Shown piece by piece: positions 9,647 to 19,869 of a stretch of DNA of 64,000 nucleotides. Under the pieces are notes generated by a model. That model made no database searches, was not told where the DNA came from, and saw only the letters and a list, made by a program, of their open reading frames with translations. The number at the start of each line of letters is the position of its first letter. Position 1 is the first letter of the stretch. Origin of the DNA: Fischerella sp. CENA71 (GTDB taxonomy: Bacteria; Cyanobacteriota; Cyanobacteriia; Cyanobacteriales; Nostocaceae); contig JANBVI010000032.1 of assembly GCA_024239075.1 (NCBI GenBank), forward strand, positions 109,891 to 173,890. The letters are read 5' to 3'. The translations under genes and the position numbers were made by a program.

Positions 9647-10303
9647 TTAACCTGCGACAGGTTCTAACAACTGAATATTAGAAAAGATAAATTCTTGAGT
9701 TGAGGGTTGGTTTTTGGTATCGGTGCTGATAAACCGACGATTCATAATAAAATAATTGCCAACCTTTTCGTATTGATCGTCGAATTCGCTTCTACCACCT
9801 TTTTGTTCACCTGTTTGCGGATCGTGGTATACGGAATCATAGGTGTGAGATAAGTAGCCTTCCCCGGTTTCATGAACACTAAAGGTGTTAATTGTGACAA
9901 CAACACCGTGGATATGGCGGTGAACGAGGCTAACTATGTTATTGCGGACTTTGTATTTGTCACCTGTGGACTTACCACCAACTATAATTTCAACTGCGCC
10001 TGTTTCATCGGTTTCACCATAGCTAAAAGTATTTGCACTGTGGGTTTCTTCAAAGCTACGACGGACACGATGAATAGCGATTTCCCAAGCTTGGTGGCTA
10101 ATCGCCTGCTTGGCTTGTTCATCTTCTACATCAAACACTTCTGCTTTGAGATTACCACTAACCTGAATTTTGCCTGTAAACACCTGATCATCTTGTTTGT
10201 AAGTGATATCTGCGGTGTAGCCAGGAAAATTTTTATCCCAAGTGTATCGGTTTTCGTAGGCAGCCCGAAAGAGTTCTTGAGCAGATACTTGTGTTGCAGT
10301 CAC
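9647..10303 (-). CDS. DUF3386 family protein
   Basis: 218 aa with ATG start and a ribosome-like AGGAGAAACC upstream. The sequence matches my memory of the cyanobacterial/plastid DUF3386 family, including the ELFRAAYENRYTW opening and a long beta-rich body. There is no signal peptide, no transmembrane segment and no catalytic motif. Function is unknown. The gene is divergent from the GAF-LuxR regulator, with 107 bp between starts, so the regulator may act on this gene; that is inference from position only. Confidence 0.8.
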   Translation of the reverse strand: MTATQVSAQELFRAAYENRYTWDKNFPGYTADITYKQDDQVFTGKIQVSGNLKAEVFDVEDEQAKQAISHQAWEIAIHRVRRSFEETHSANTFSYGETDETGAVEIIVGGKSTGDKYKVRNNIVSLVHRHIHGVVVTINTFSVHETGEGYLSHTYDSVYHDPQTGEQKGGRSEFDDQYEKVGNYFIMNRRFISTDTKNQPSTQEFIFSNIQLLEPVAG

Positions 10304-10410
10304 TGGTTTCTCCTATATTTGTTAGATTATGTTAGTTTTTTAGCTTTGTTGCTATTAGTTAGCATAGAAGTAATTCTCAAGCCCGCCTAGTCCCCAAGTG
10401 GGTACACTCT

Positions 10411-11082
10411 ATGGTTAGTTCTCTCCACAGTTTACTTGATGCGATCGCCAAAGCTAATAATGAACAAGAACTACAACTTGCTGTGAAGAACACAGTCGGT
10501 AAGCATTTTGGTGTCGAACGTTGGGGTCTATATCTTTCTGATGACCTGTCTACAGCAGAGAATATTGAAGTGCAAAAAATTCCAGAGGTTTGTTTAGAGG
10601 GAAATCCGATTGGGCGCTATGTGGTTGAACGCCATGCACCTGCCCATGAACAATTGATTTTAGCACCAGGAGACTGGCAAGATATCTGCCCACGCCATGA
10701 TCACGCCCACGTCATGAGTGGGCCGATTGTCTGTGACGGACGTTTGGTAGGAACACTCAACCTCGCCCGCGCTGATGGTCATCCTCCCTTTGACGCAAAC
10801 GATTTAGCTGATTTGAGTGCTTTGTGTTTACATTTATCAGCCAAGCTTGCAACTCTCAGAGCAAAACCAAAAACCTTCAATTCCCCGTTAGTTGGTCGCC
10901 TGACACCACGGGAGTTAGAAATTGCTGAGTTGGTAGCTCAGGGATTAACCAATGGAGAAATTGGGGAAAAGCTGTTTATTACCCAAAATTCGGTGAAGCA
11001 AGCGTTGAAGAGGATGTTTCGTAAATTGGGGGTTTCAGCACGGGCGGAGATGGTGGCGAAGTTGCAGGATGTGATTTTATAG
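10411..11082 (+). CDS. GAF-domain LuxR-family transcriptional regulator
   Basis: 223 aa. An N-terminal GAF-like sensor domain (about 15-150) is followed by a C-terminal LuxR/GerE helix-turn-helix (about 162-222). The HTH shows the family signature LTPRELEIAELVAQGLTNGE and the recognition helix NSVKQALKRMFRKLG. It is a cytoplasmic DNA-binding regulator that probably senses a small molecule or redox cofactor through GAF; the ligand is unknown. There is no receiver domain. It has its own promoter region shared with the divergent DUF3386 gene and a terminator just after its stop. Confidence 0.88.
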   Translation: MVSSLHSLLDAIAKANNEQELQLAVKNTVGKHFGVERWGLYLSDDLSTAENIEVQKIPEVCLEGNPIGRYVVERHAPAHEQLILAPGDWQDICPRHDHAHVMSGPIVCDGRLVGTLNLARADGHPPFDANDLADLSALCLHLSAKLATLRAKPKTFNSPLVGRLTPRELEIAELVAQGLTNGEIGEKLFITQNSVKQALKRMFRKLGVSARAEMVAKLQDVIL

Positions 11083-11093
11083 TAAATAATCCC

Positions 11094-11118
11094 GGCGATT
11101 TTCAATCGCCAAGGCTTT
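11094..11118 (+). terminator. intrinsic terminator after GAF-LuxR gene
   Basis: Stem GGCGATT/AATCGCC with a 3-nt loop, 11 bp after the stop codon, followed by a T-rich tract (TTTTTTATTTT) a few bases further on. Confidence 0.6.
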
Positions 11119-11214
11119 TTTATTTTGAGCATATTATATTTTCAATCTTTATCTTTTGTGTCAAGCAAAAAGCGATCGCATCCTCACACCAAGACGCGAT
11201 CGCTCTATTTCATC

Positions 11215-11272
11215 GTTTGTAGTAAGGACTTTAGTCCTCAAATATTTAAGCGCTAAAGCGCTCACTACAAAC
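11215..11272. repeat. foldback repeat (GTTTGTAGT...ACTACAAAC)
   Basis: Outer 9-bp inverted repeats enclose two inner hairpins, AGGACTTTAGTCCT and AGCGCTAAAGCGCT. It sits just after the cysA stop and may end its transcript. A related foldback with the same outer ends is at 31060-31105, so this is a dispersed repeat family. Confidence 0.75.
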
Positions 11273-11280
11273 AATTTGTT

Positions 11281-12300
11281 TTAGGTTAAAGCATAAGCAC
11301 CGGAAAATACTTTTGCTTGCTTTGGTTTTACGTAGACACGCTGACCTTCTTGTAACTCAAGCTTACGGAACTGATCCCGGCTAAGGAATGCATTGATTCT
11401 TTCACCAGATTGCAAAGCTAACTCGGCTCGAATTTCCCAACCTAGATGAATGATGCGGTCAACAATTACAGAGGTAGTATCATCGCCGGCTTCTATTTCA
11501 ATCAAAACATCATGTGGGCGCAAAAATACTCTGTCGCTAGGAGAAACTTTACCTCTGTTAGGCGCAATACCTGCATTACCAGGTAAAACATTCACCGGGC
11601 CGATAAAGCTCATCACAAAGGGTGTAGCTGGGTTGTCATAGATGTAAGCTGGGCTACCAACTTGTTCAATTCGTCCCTGATTCATCACCACGATTTCGTC
11701 TGCAACTTCCATTGCTTCTTCTTGGTCATGGGTGACAAAGACAGTGGTGACATGGACTTCGGAATGGAGATTACGTAACCAGGCGCGTAAATCCTTGCGA
11801 ACTTTGGCGTCTAATGCTCCAAAAGGTTCATCTAATAATAGAATGCGTGGTTGCACAGCTAGCGCCCGTGCTAAAGCTACTCGTTGTCGTTGACCCCCGG
11901 AAAGCTGAGAAGGATAGCGATCGCCGAATCCCTTTAACTGTACCAATTCCAAAAGTTCCTCGACTCGTTGGCGAGTACGTTGTTTATTAGCTTTGCGGAG
12001 TTCCATTGCAAAGGCGATATTCTCTCGCACTGTCAGGTGTTTAAACAGCGCGTAATGTTGAAAAACAAAGCCAATGTTACGTTCCTGGACGCTGCGATGA
12101 GTAGCATTTTCGCCCACTAACCAAATTTGACCTGCATCTGGTATTTCCAACCCAGCAATCATCCGTAGTAAGGTGGATTTACCGGAACCAGAAGGCCCTA
12201 GTAATGCTACCAGAGATCCGGTTTTTATTTCCAAACTTACATCGTCAACTGCACGGAAATTACCATAGTGTTTAGAGACATTTTCAACTGCAATGCCCAT
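11281..12300 (-). CDS. cysA: sulfate/thiosulfate ABC transporter ATPase CysA
   Basis: 339 aa. This is the ATPase subunit that powers sulfate/thiosulfate import through CysT/CysW at the plasma membrane. The Walker A motif GPSGSGKST is at residues 35-43. The Q-loop, signature [15 protein letters not shown], Walker [13 protein letters not shown] and the H-loop [15 protein letters not shown] follow. The C-terminal TOBE-type domain (about 235-339) is of the CysA/PotA class. No permease or binding-protein genes lie nearby, so it is an orphan here. Molybdate or polyamine ATPases share the architecture, but CysA fits best. Confidence 0.88.
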   Translation of the reverse strand: MGIAVENVSKHYGNFRAVDDVSLEIKTGSLVALLGPSGSGKSTLLRMIAGLEIPDAGQIWLVGENATHRSVQERNIGFVFQHYALFKHLTVRENIAFAMELRKANKQRTRQRVEELLELVQLKGFGDRYPSQLSGGQRQRVALARALAVQPRILLLDEPFGALDAKVRKDLRAWLRNLHSEVHVTTVFVTHDQEEAMEVADEIVVMNQGRIEQVGSPAYIYDNPATPFVMSFIGPVNVLPGNAGIAPNRGKVSPSDRVFLRPHDVLIEIEAGDDTTSVIVDRIIHLGWEIRAELALQSGERINAFLSRDQFRKLELQEGQRVYVKPKQAKVFSGAYALT

Positions 12301-12643
12301 AATTACTTGATTTTGCTTAAGTATCTGTATACGTAATTTTAACTACTGTTTGCCTAGCAATATTTAGTATTTTTATAAAAAACTAAACTTTACTGTATTG
12401 CTTGATACGAAAAATTCTAAATAAATATTTTATAAGATAGATTGCTAAAAACACCATAGTATGCGTGTGCGATTTGCTTGAAAATTTTAAAAAACAATCC
12501 CCGATCCCCAATTCAATTTGTAATTTTGACTACAACTATTTGTTACAAAAAAGTCCTCTATTGAGAGATTCACAATTGGAGGATTTATTAGATAAATTGC
12601 TAAGGAGTTGTTGTGATTCCTTGTAAGTGAAGGTTAGTCCTTC
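12301..12643. other. intergenic region between divergent genes
   Basis: AT-rich divergent promoter region for cysA (minus) and the multi-domain response regulator (plus). A short foldback (GTCCTCTATTGAGAGATT... with AATTGGAGGATT) occurs near 12550-12588. No further gene was seen. Confidence 0.4.
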
Positions 12644-14662
12644 ATGAAAATCCTGTTAGTTGAAGACGATCTTTCTATATGTGAATTTCTCTCGGCCACA
12701 CTAACTGCCTATCGATACACAGTCGATATTGCAACGGACGGTGAACTTGGTTTAGAATTAGCTCTTCAAGGAGAGTATAGTGTCATCTTGCTTGATGTTA
12801 TGCTTCCCAGACTCGATGGGTTGAGCATATGTCGTCAATTACGCGATCGCAGGTGTCAAACTCCTATCCTCATGTTGACAGCAAGAGACTCAGATGAAGA
12901 TATTATCATGGGTCTGGATTTGGGAGCAGACGATTATGTGACAAAGCCTTGCGAAGCTTCTCAACTTATAGCACGAATTCGTGCTTTGTCGCGTCGTCAG
13001 GTAAGTGCAATGTCTTGTTCTGTATTGGTGTGGGGAAATCTGTGTCTCAATCCAAACTTGATACAAGTAACCCATAAGCAACAACTCATTGCTCTTAGCC
13101 CTAAAGAATATAGCTTACTGGAGCTTTTTTTACGGCATCCTCAAAGGATCTTCAGCCGTAGCAACATAATTGATCATCTCTGGTCAATTGACGAATCTCC
13201 TACAGATGCTGCGGTGACGAACTTGATTAAAGACCTGCGACGTAAACTCAAGAATGCAGGGATGGTGGAAGAGCTAATCGAGACGGTGTATCGCTTGGGA
13301 TATCGGTTAAAGGTAGCGCCACAGGAAGAAAAACAAGAGGAAGCAGAAACAAAACAGCAGGAGCCAAGTGATCCAGAGCAAGAAGGCTTAGTACTGATTG
13401 AGGAGGCTAGACAGGATTTTCAGGCTTCCTTAGCAGAACGAATTAAAATTTTGGAAACTGTGGCGCGATCGCTCCAAGTTAATGATTTCGATTCTGTACA
13501 AACAGAGCGTGCTAAAGAGGAAGCACATAAATTGGCTGGTGCTTTAGGGACGTTTGGATATGTCAAAGGATCAGAGTTAGCGCGAGCGATCGAACACCTA
13601 TTTAGTAATCAATCTGAGTTGGGAGAGCAGCATTTTACCCAATTTCTGCAATTGCTAGCACAGTTGCAGCAAGAAATATTTGCTCTACCAAACACCCCAC
13701 CCACTCCCAAGGTCATGATTGTTGATGATGACCCAGTGCAGCTGAAAACACTAGCACTTCTGTTACAACCTTGGGGACTTGAGGTGACATGTGTTAGCAA
13801 TCCGGAGCAGTTTTGGCAAGTGCTAACTTCTACTGAGCCTGATCTGTTGCTGTTAGATTTGGAAATGCCTACCTTTAATGGCATTGAACTATGCCGTGTG
13901 GTGCGGCAAGATTTAAAATACGCAGATTTGCCGATTATTGTTGTTACTGCTCATACTGGTATTGACTCCATTCAACAAGTCTTTGCAGCCGGAGCGGATG
14001 AATTTATTAGTAAGCCGATTGTTGATCCAGAACTGGTAACTCGCGTGTTGAGTCGGATTGAGGGAGCCTCGCGAGTACAAGGAGCAAGATTAACTCGTAT
14101 ACAGCAACAACTACTGCGATCTCAGCAACAGCAATTGCAAATATCTCAAGGAAAAGCCAAGATAGATTCATTAACTCAAGTTGTGACTCGTTACCATTGT
14201 GATGAATTCCTCGAACAGGAATGGCAACGTCTGATCTATAAAAAAAATTCACTGTGTTTAATTATCTGCGATATTGATCATTTTCAAACTTATAACGATC
14301 ACTATGGCGATCAAGCCGCAAATAGTTGTTTGCAACAAATAGCTAATACCATTCGCCAATGCATTGACCCTAGTTATGATCTATTAGCGCGATCCGGTGG
14401 AGACGAATTTATGGTTGTTTTGTCAGATACAGACTTGGTTAGGGCGTTGCAGGTCGTAGAGCGAATTCAGCAAGCGATCGCAACTCTAAAAATTCCTCAT
14501 CAATGCTCTTCTCCCAATGGCTACATTACATTAAGTTTTGGCATCACAGGTGGTATACCAAGTCAAGATAAATCTTATAAAGATTTGATTGCGATTGCCA
14601 AGCAAGCTCTTTATACTGCAAAAGCAAGAGGATTTAATACCTACTGTTTATATTCGTTGTAA
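12644..14662 (+). CDS. hybrid response regulator: REC-wHTH-Hpt-REC-GGDEF
   Basis: 672 aa. A receiver domain (1-115, phosphoacceptor D51) leads to an OmpR-type winged helix (about 125-222), an Hpt domain (about 255-345, phosphohistidine H295 in HKLAG), a second receiver (355-470, D405) and a GGDEF domain (505-670, intact SGGDEF at 584-589). It can therefore combine DNA binding, phosphorelay and cyclic-di-GMP synthesis. The next gene, 107 bp downstream, is a giant sensor kinase in the same direction and is its likely partner. The proposed flow is kinase to REC/Hpt to REC to output. The kinase is truncated, so the circuit may be broken. Confidence 0.9.
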   Translation: MKILLVEDDLSICEFLSATLTAYRYTVDIATDGELGLELALQGEYSVILLDVMLPRLDGLSICRQLRDRRCQTPILMLTARDSDEDIIMGLDLGADDYVTKPCEASQLIARIRALSRRQVSAMSCSVLVWGNLCLNPNLIQVTHKQQLIALSPKEYSLLELFLRHPQRIFSRSNIIDHLWSIDESPTDAAVTNLIKDLRRKLKNAGMVEELIETVYRLGYRLKVAPQEEKQEEAETKQQEPSDPEQEGLVLIEEARQDFQASLAERIKILETVARSLQVNDFDSVQTERAKEEAHKLAGALGTFGYVKGSELARAIEHLFSNQSELGEQHFTQFLQLLAQLQQEIFALPNTPPTPKVMIVDDDPVQLKTLALLLQPWGLEVTCVSNPEQFWQVLTSTEPDLLLLDLEMPTFNGIELCRVVRQDLKYADLPIIVVTAHTGIDSIQQVFAAGADEFISKPIVDPELVTRVLSRIEGASRVQGARLTRIQQQLLRSQQQQLQISQGKAKIDSLTQVVTRYHCDEFLEQEWQRLIYKKNSLCLIICDIDHFQTYNDHYGDQAANSCLQQIANTIRQCIDPSYDLLARSGGDEFMVVLSDTDLVRALQVVERIQQAIATLKIPHQCSSPNGYITLSFGITGGIPSQDKSYKDLIAIAKQALYTAKARGFNTYCLYSL

Positions 14663-14769
14663 GTTAAAAATGTAAATTAAAAAAATATACTTTTTAGTTT
14701 TCCTATTTGGCACGGCTATAAAAACTAAATTCTACGAAAGCGCCAATTTTCTTGTGTAACAAATAGTAA

Positions 14770-17700
14770 GTGAACATGATCACATTCTTATCACACTTGA
14801 TTGTTGAAGCAGAGAAAGCGCGAGTTTTGGGTCAAGTAATTGCAGCAGAAGAATATTATGAGCAAGCGATTGACGCAGCGAAAGCAAATGATTCTTTAGA
14901 AGAAGAAGCTTTAGCGTTTGAATTAGCCGCTAAATATTATCTAGAACGCGGTAGACCAAGGTTTGCTCAGAATTACATGCAAGAGGCGCACTATGCTTAC
15001 ACACGCTTGGATGCAACAGCAAAAGTAAAGGAATTAGAAACAAAATATCCACAGTTACTATTTGAATTTTCATCAACTAACAGCAACACTTCTAAGCGCT
15101 CAAGCAATCCTCAAATCAGCAGTAGCTCATCGGTAGAAGATTTAAAACTACTAGAGACTGTTACTAGAGCAAATATAGCTATTTCGAGTGAAATTAACCT
15201 AGAACAGCTACTTAGAATCTTGATAAAAATCCTGATTGAGACTACTGATGCACAAACAGGCTATTTAATTTTGCCTTCTTCAACAAATTTAGAAAATGGG
15301 GAAGAATGGAAAATTGTAGCTTCTGGCATTATAGATACCAAAGCTAGCGCAGATACTTTGGAAAAACCTGTCTTCAAAATCAGTGTGCAGTCTATTCCCA
15401 TTGATGATCATCTCCCAAAATCAGTGATTAATGATGTCATTCACACTTTAGAAAATGTAATTGTGGATGATGCTAGCTGTGAGGATCAATTTATCCATGA
15501 TCCTTATATCCAAAAACACCGAACTAAATCTATCTTGTGTGTCCCACTGCTCAATCAAGGGAAACTGATTGGGATAGTATATCTGGAAAATAATCATACT
15601 AATGGAGTATTTACAAACAAGCGATTAGATATATTGCAATTATTATTTATACAGGCAGCAATTTCGATTTCTCATGCCAAAATATATAGCAAATTGCATG
15701 AGAGAGAAAAGCAATTACGGGCCAAGGAAAAGCGAGTAAATCAGATTCTCGATGCCATACCTATAGGGGTAACTGCACATGATCCCACAGGAAGATTCAT
15801 TTATAGCAATCTGAAAGCACAGGAATTACTTGGAATTCGAGATCCCATCGAAATCAAAACAGAGCAGCTATCAGAGGTTTTTCAAGTTTATCAAGCAGGA
15901 ACTGACCAGCTTTACCCCATCGAGCAACTGCCTCTTGTACGCACTTTTGCGGGTGAATCGGTAAAGATTGATGACATGGAATTGCGTCAAGCTGATCACA
16001 ATATCCCTCTGGAAGTTTTGACAGTTCCAATTTTTGATGAAACAGGCGCAATTATGTATGCGATCGCGGCTTTTAAGGATATTACCGAACGCAAACAAGC
16101 TCAAAAACTCTTAGCCGACTACAATCACACTCTCGAAACTCAAATTGCAGAACGGACAGAAAAACTACAGCAGCAAAACGAAATTTTACAAGCTTTGTTT
16201 GATCACATTCCTGTGATGTTGAAAATTCGTGATCAAGCAGATCAAACGTTAGTCATTAACCGAGAATATGAGCATGTTCTTGGTTGGACTTTAGACCAGA
16301 TACGAGATGTTGAGTGGTTGGCAAAGTGCTATCCCGATACAGAACAACGTCAACAGGTAGCAGAACATATTCAAGCGGCAACTGGAAAATGGCAGGATTT
16401 CAGAACTAGGTGTCAGAATGGTCGCTATATAGATACGACTTGGGCAAATATTCGCCTCAGTACAGGTCAAATAATTGGCATTGGACAAGACATCAGCGAT
16501 CGCAAGCAACTAGAAAAAGCTTTAAAAGCATCACAAGCGAAACTCAACGATATTCTTAACTCAGCAGGTGCTTCCATCGCTAGTTTCCGCGTTTATCCTA
16601 ACCGCACTTGGGAGAATGAGTATCACTCCCTCGGTTGTGAAGCTGTTTTTGGTTATACTCCCCAGGAATTAACTGGCGAACTTTGGTTATCACGAGTTCT
16701 TTCAGAAGATTTAGCAGCCATTACTGAACAAGCTTTTACAGCGATCGCCCAAGAACAAGCAACCACATTCGAGTATCGCTTTTATCACAAAAATTGCTCT
16801 TTGCGTTGGATTGCACACACATTAACCTCTCGTTGGGATCAAGCAGGGAATTGCTGGATCGTCACTATGGTTGGAGTTGATATCACTGCTCGTAAACAAG
16901 CCGAAATGGCGTTGCGAGAAAGTGAAGAACGATTTCGTGAGATTGCAGAAAATATCAATCAAATTTTCTTTGTCTGGTCTGCTAATTCCGAACAGTTTCT
17001 TTATGTCAGTCCTGGGTATGAAAAAATTTACGGATTGAGTTGTGAGAGCCTTTATCAAAATCCCAAATCTTGGCTCAATTTAGTACATCCAGATGACCTC
17101 AAATCAGTATGGGAATCTCTGAATCAACAGTCTCAAGGTAAGCCTGCTCGGCGTGAATATCGGATTATTAAATCCAATGGCACAATTCGTTGGATGTTTG
17201 CCGAAGTGTTTCCTATTTTTGATCCAAATGGAAACCTTTTACGCTACATCGGATTAACAGAAGATATCACTGAACGTAAATGCATTGAAGATGCTCTGCG
17301 CCAAAGTAAACAAGAATTTCGGACATTAGTAGAAAATGCCCCCGATATAATCTCTCGCATAGATCGAGACTATCGCTTCCGCTATATCAATCCTTGTGTC
17401 GAGACACAAACGGGCATTGCAGCAGCGCAATGGATCGGTAAGACTGAGTTAGAAATGGGTTTTCCTGAAACCGTGGTTAAATCATGGCACGCAATCTTAA
17501 ATCGCGTCTTTGAGACAAGACAAGAACAAATCTATGAAACCGAGTTTCCCTCTCCTCAAGGAAAACAGTATTGGTTTTGTCGCCTGGTTCCAGAATTGGC
17601 TGAAGATGGTTCGGTTGAGACTGTTCTGAACATTGGGCGCAATATTACCGAGCGTAAACGCACAGAAGAAGCCCTGCGAGAAAGCGAACAGTTTTTACGG

Positions 17701-19500
17701 AGTATATATGAAGGCACAGCAGCTGCGATTTTTATCGTTGATGTCCTAGAAGATGGCAGCTTCCGTTATGTTGACATTAACCCCGCCCATGAGTGGATGT
17801 CTGGACTTTTACCTTCAGAAATTGCTGGTAAAACCCCTGAGCAGATTTTCCCACCAGAGGATGCACAGGTGATTAGTGCGAGGTTTGTTACTTGCATCAC
17901 AAGTAGAAAACGCATCACTTATGAAGAACGTCTGGTAATCAGAGGCAAAGAAACTTGGTGGATGAATGTCTTAACTCCAATTAAAAGAAAAAATGGGCAG
18001 ATTTATCGTTTGATCGGCAGTGGTTTCAACATCACAAGACGCAAGAAGTTGGAGCATTCTTTGCGATCGCAAGCAGATCAGGAACGCTTGCTGATCACCA
18101 TTACGCAGCACATCCGCCAATCACTGGATTTAGAGCAAATTCTGGCGACTACAGTGATTGAGGTACAAAGAACTCTCCAGGTTGATCGAGCATTGATTTT
18201 CCGGTTAAATGAAGATGGTTCAGGACAGGTGATTAAGGAAGCTGTTGTTCCAGAGTATCCCGTTACAGAACAAATGCGCTGGCGCGATGAGGTTTTGCCT
18301 GATAGTTGTTATGATTTCTATCGTCAGGCTAAACCTCGCATAGTACCAGATGTGGCAATATATCATTGGTCGGCATGTCTGGCTGAGTTCTTGCAGCAAG
18401 CCAACGTCAAATCTAAAGTGGTTGCGCCCATTGTCCAAACCTTGGAAGATTCTTCAACTAGAGTTTGGGGATTGCTCATAGTTCATTCCTGTTCGGGCTA
18501 CCGCAAGTGGCGAGCATCTGAAGCAGAGTTTTTGCAGCAAATCAGCAATCAGTTAGCGATCGCCCTTGCTCAGGCAAATCTCTACCAGCAGTTGCAAACT
18601 GAACTAGCTGAACGCAAACAAACTGAAGCAGCTTTGCGCCAAAATCAAGCTCATCTGGCAATGGCTCAAAAGGTTTCCCAAATCGGTAGTTGGGAATTTG
18701 ATGTGAATAGCCAGAAGATGATTTGGTCACAAACAACATTTCATCACTGGGGAATAGAACCAGTCCAAGGTGAGCCAAGCTTTAGTGAACTACTTGAAAG
18801 AGTTTATCCTGAAGATCGAAAGGTTCTACAACAAAGCCTTGAACAGGCGTTCACCAAAGGAATTCCCTACGCTTTTGATCTACGAATAGTGTGGCCGGAT
18901 GGTTCAATTCGTTACCTAGATTCTCGTGCAGAGCCTGTGTTCAATGCACAAGGGCAAGTGATACAGCTGATTGGGACATCACTAGATATCACAGAACGCA
19001 AACAAGCAGAAGAGTATTTGCGTGAGAGTGAAGAACGTTTCCGTAAGGCCTTTGATGCTGCACCAATTGGTGTGGCATTAGTTTCACCACAAGGACAATT
19101 TCTTAAGGTGAATCATTCTCTGTGTGAAATTGTCGGATACACCGAAGCAGAAATGCTCAATCTCACCATCATGGAGATCACCCATCCCGATGATTTAGAG
19201 GCTGATTTAAAGGGCCTGCAAAAATTGTTGGCGAATGAGAGTCGTGTATATCAGGTGGAGAAACGATATTTGCATCAGCGAGGAGATACGATCCATACTC
19301 TCTTAAATGTATCGCTTGTCAAAGATCGACACAGACAACCACTGTATTTTATTGCTCAAATTCAAGATATTAGCGATCGCTATGAAGTTGATCGCATCAA
19401 AAATGAATTTATTTCGATTGTCAGTCACGAACTCCGCACCCCATTAACTGCCATCCGCGGTTCTGTGGGACTTTTAGAAACGGGTACCCTTGATAAGTAG
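14770..19500 (+). pseudogene. multi-PAS/GAF sensor histidine kinase, truncated in HisKA
   Basis: 1576 codons. A TPR-like N terminus (about 1-100) is followed by GAF (about 125-300), six PAS domains (about 310-1090), a second, phytochrome-like GAF (about 1105-1270) and two further PAS domains (about 1290-1535). The start of HisKA keeps the H-box SHELRTP with H1553. It then stops after LLETGTLDK, and the TAG stop is supplied by the inserted palindromic element. The dimerisation helix end and the whole HATPase domain are missing, so autophosphorylation cannot occur. No remainder of the gene exists beyond the insertion. GTG 14770 or ATG 14776 may be the start. Confidence 0.88.
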
Positions 19501-19732
19501 TTACTCAAAATTAATTACATAGTTTTGTCCAAATTCTCTGAGTATTTTTTCCAGAGATTCAACAAACGTTTGCCAGCTAGAATAAGCATCGAGCTCAATC
19601 CATTGATATTTAATAAATATCAATGGATTGAGCTCGATGCTTATTCTAGCTGGCAAACGTTTGTTGAATCTCTGGAAAAAATACTCAGAGAATTTGGACA
19701 AAACTATGTAATTAATTTTGAGTAACTACTTA
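19494..19732. mobile_element. 235-bp perfect palindrome, probable IS630-derived MITE, TA-flanked
   Basis: A 239-bp inverted repeat with 119-bp arms and a single unpaired base at 19613. The outermost TA on each side looks like a target duplication, leaving an element AGTAGTTACTC...GAGTAACTACT of 235 bp. Each arm encodes, reading outward, the same about 60-aa C-terminal peptide (ending GQNYVINFE), which I take to be the 3' end of a transposase. TA duplication is characteristic of the IS630/Tc1 group. Both ends are thus copies of one IS end. Confidence 0.8.
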
Positions 19733-19837
19733 ATATTGAGTTTTAAGTGGCACATTGATTTCATACTCAAGGCTGTCTTCCCTGATTGGGAGCATCTGGT
19801 ACTCATCGGATTTAAAGCTGAAACTATTAGAACTCAT
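19730..19837 (-). CDS. 35-aa open frame ending in the palindrome
   Basis: ATG at 19837 preceded by AGGTGA. The frame reads MSSNSFSFKSDEYQ... and its stop TAA overlaps the TA edge of the palindrome. It follows the minus-strand genes of the integrative element, 32 bp downstream of the 296-aa gene, so it may be the start of a further element gene cut off by the insertion. It is too short to assign a family. Confidence 0.35.
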   Translation of the reverse strand: MSSNSFSFKSDEYQMLPIREDSLEYEINVPLKTQY

Positions 19838-19869
19838 GTCAATCACCTAATTTTTACAAATCACCACAA

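Noticed and set aside
19501-19725. Two separate 66-aa proteins on opposite strands
   Set aside because: They are the two arms of one palindrome and represent a duplicated transposase 3' end, not independent genes.
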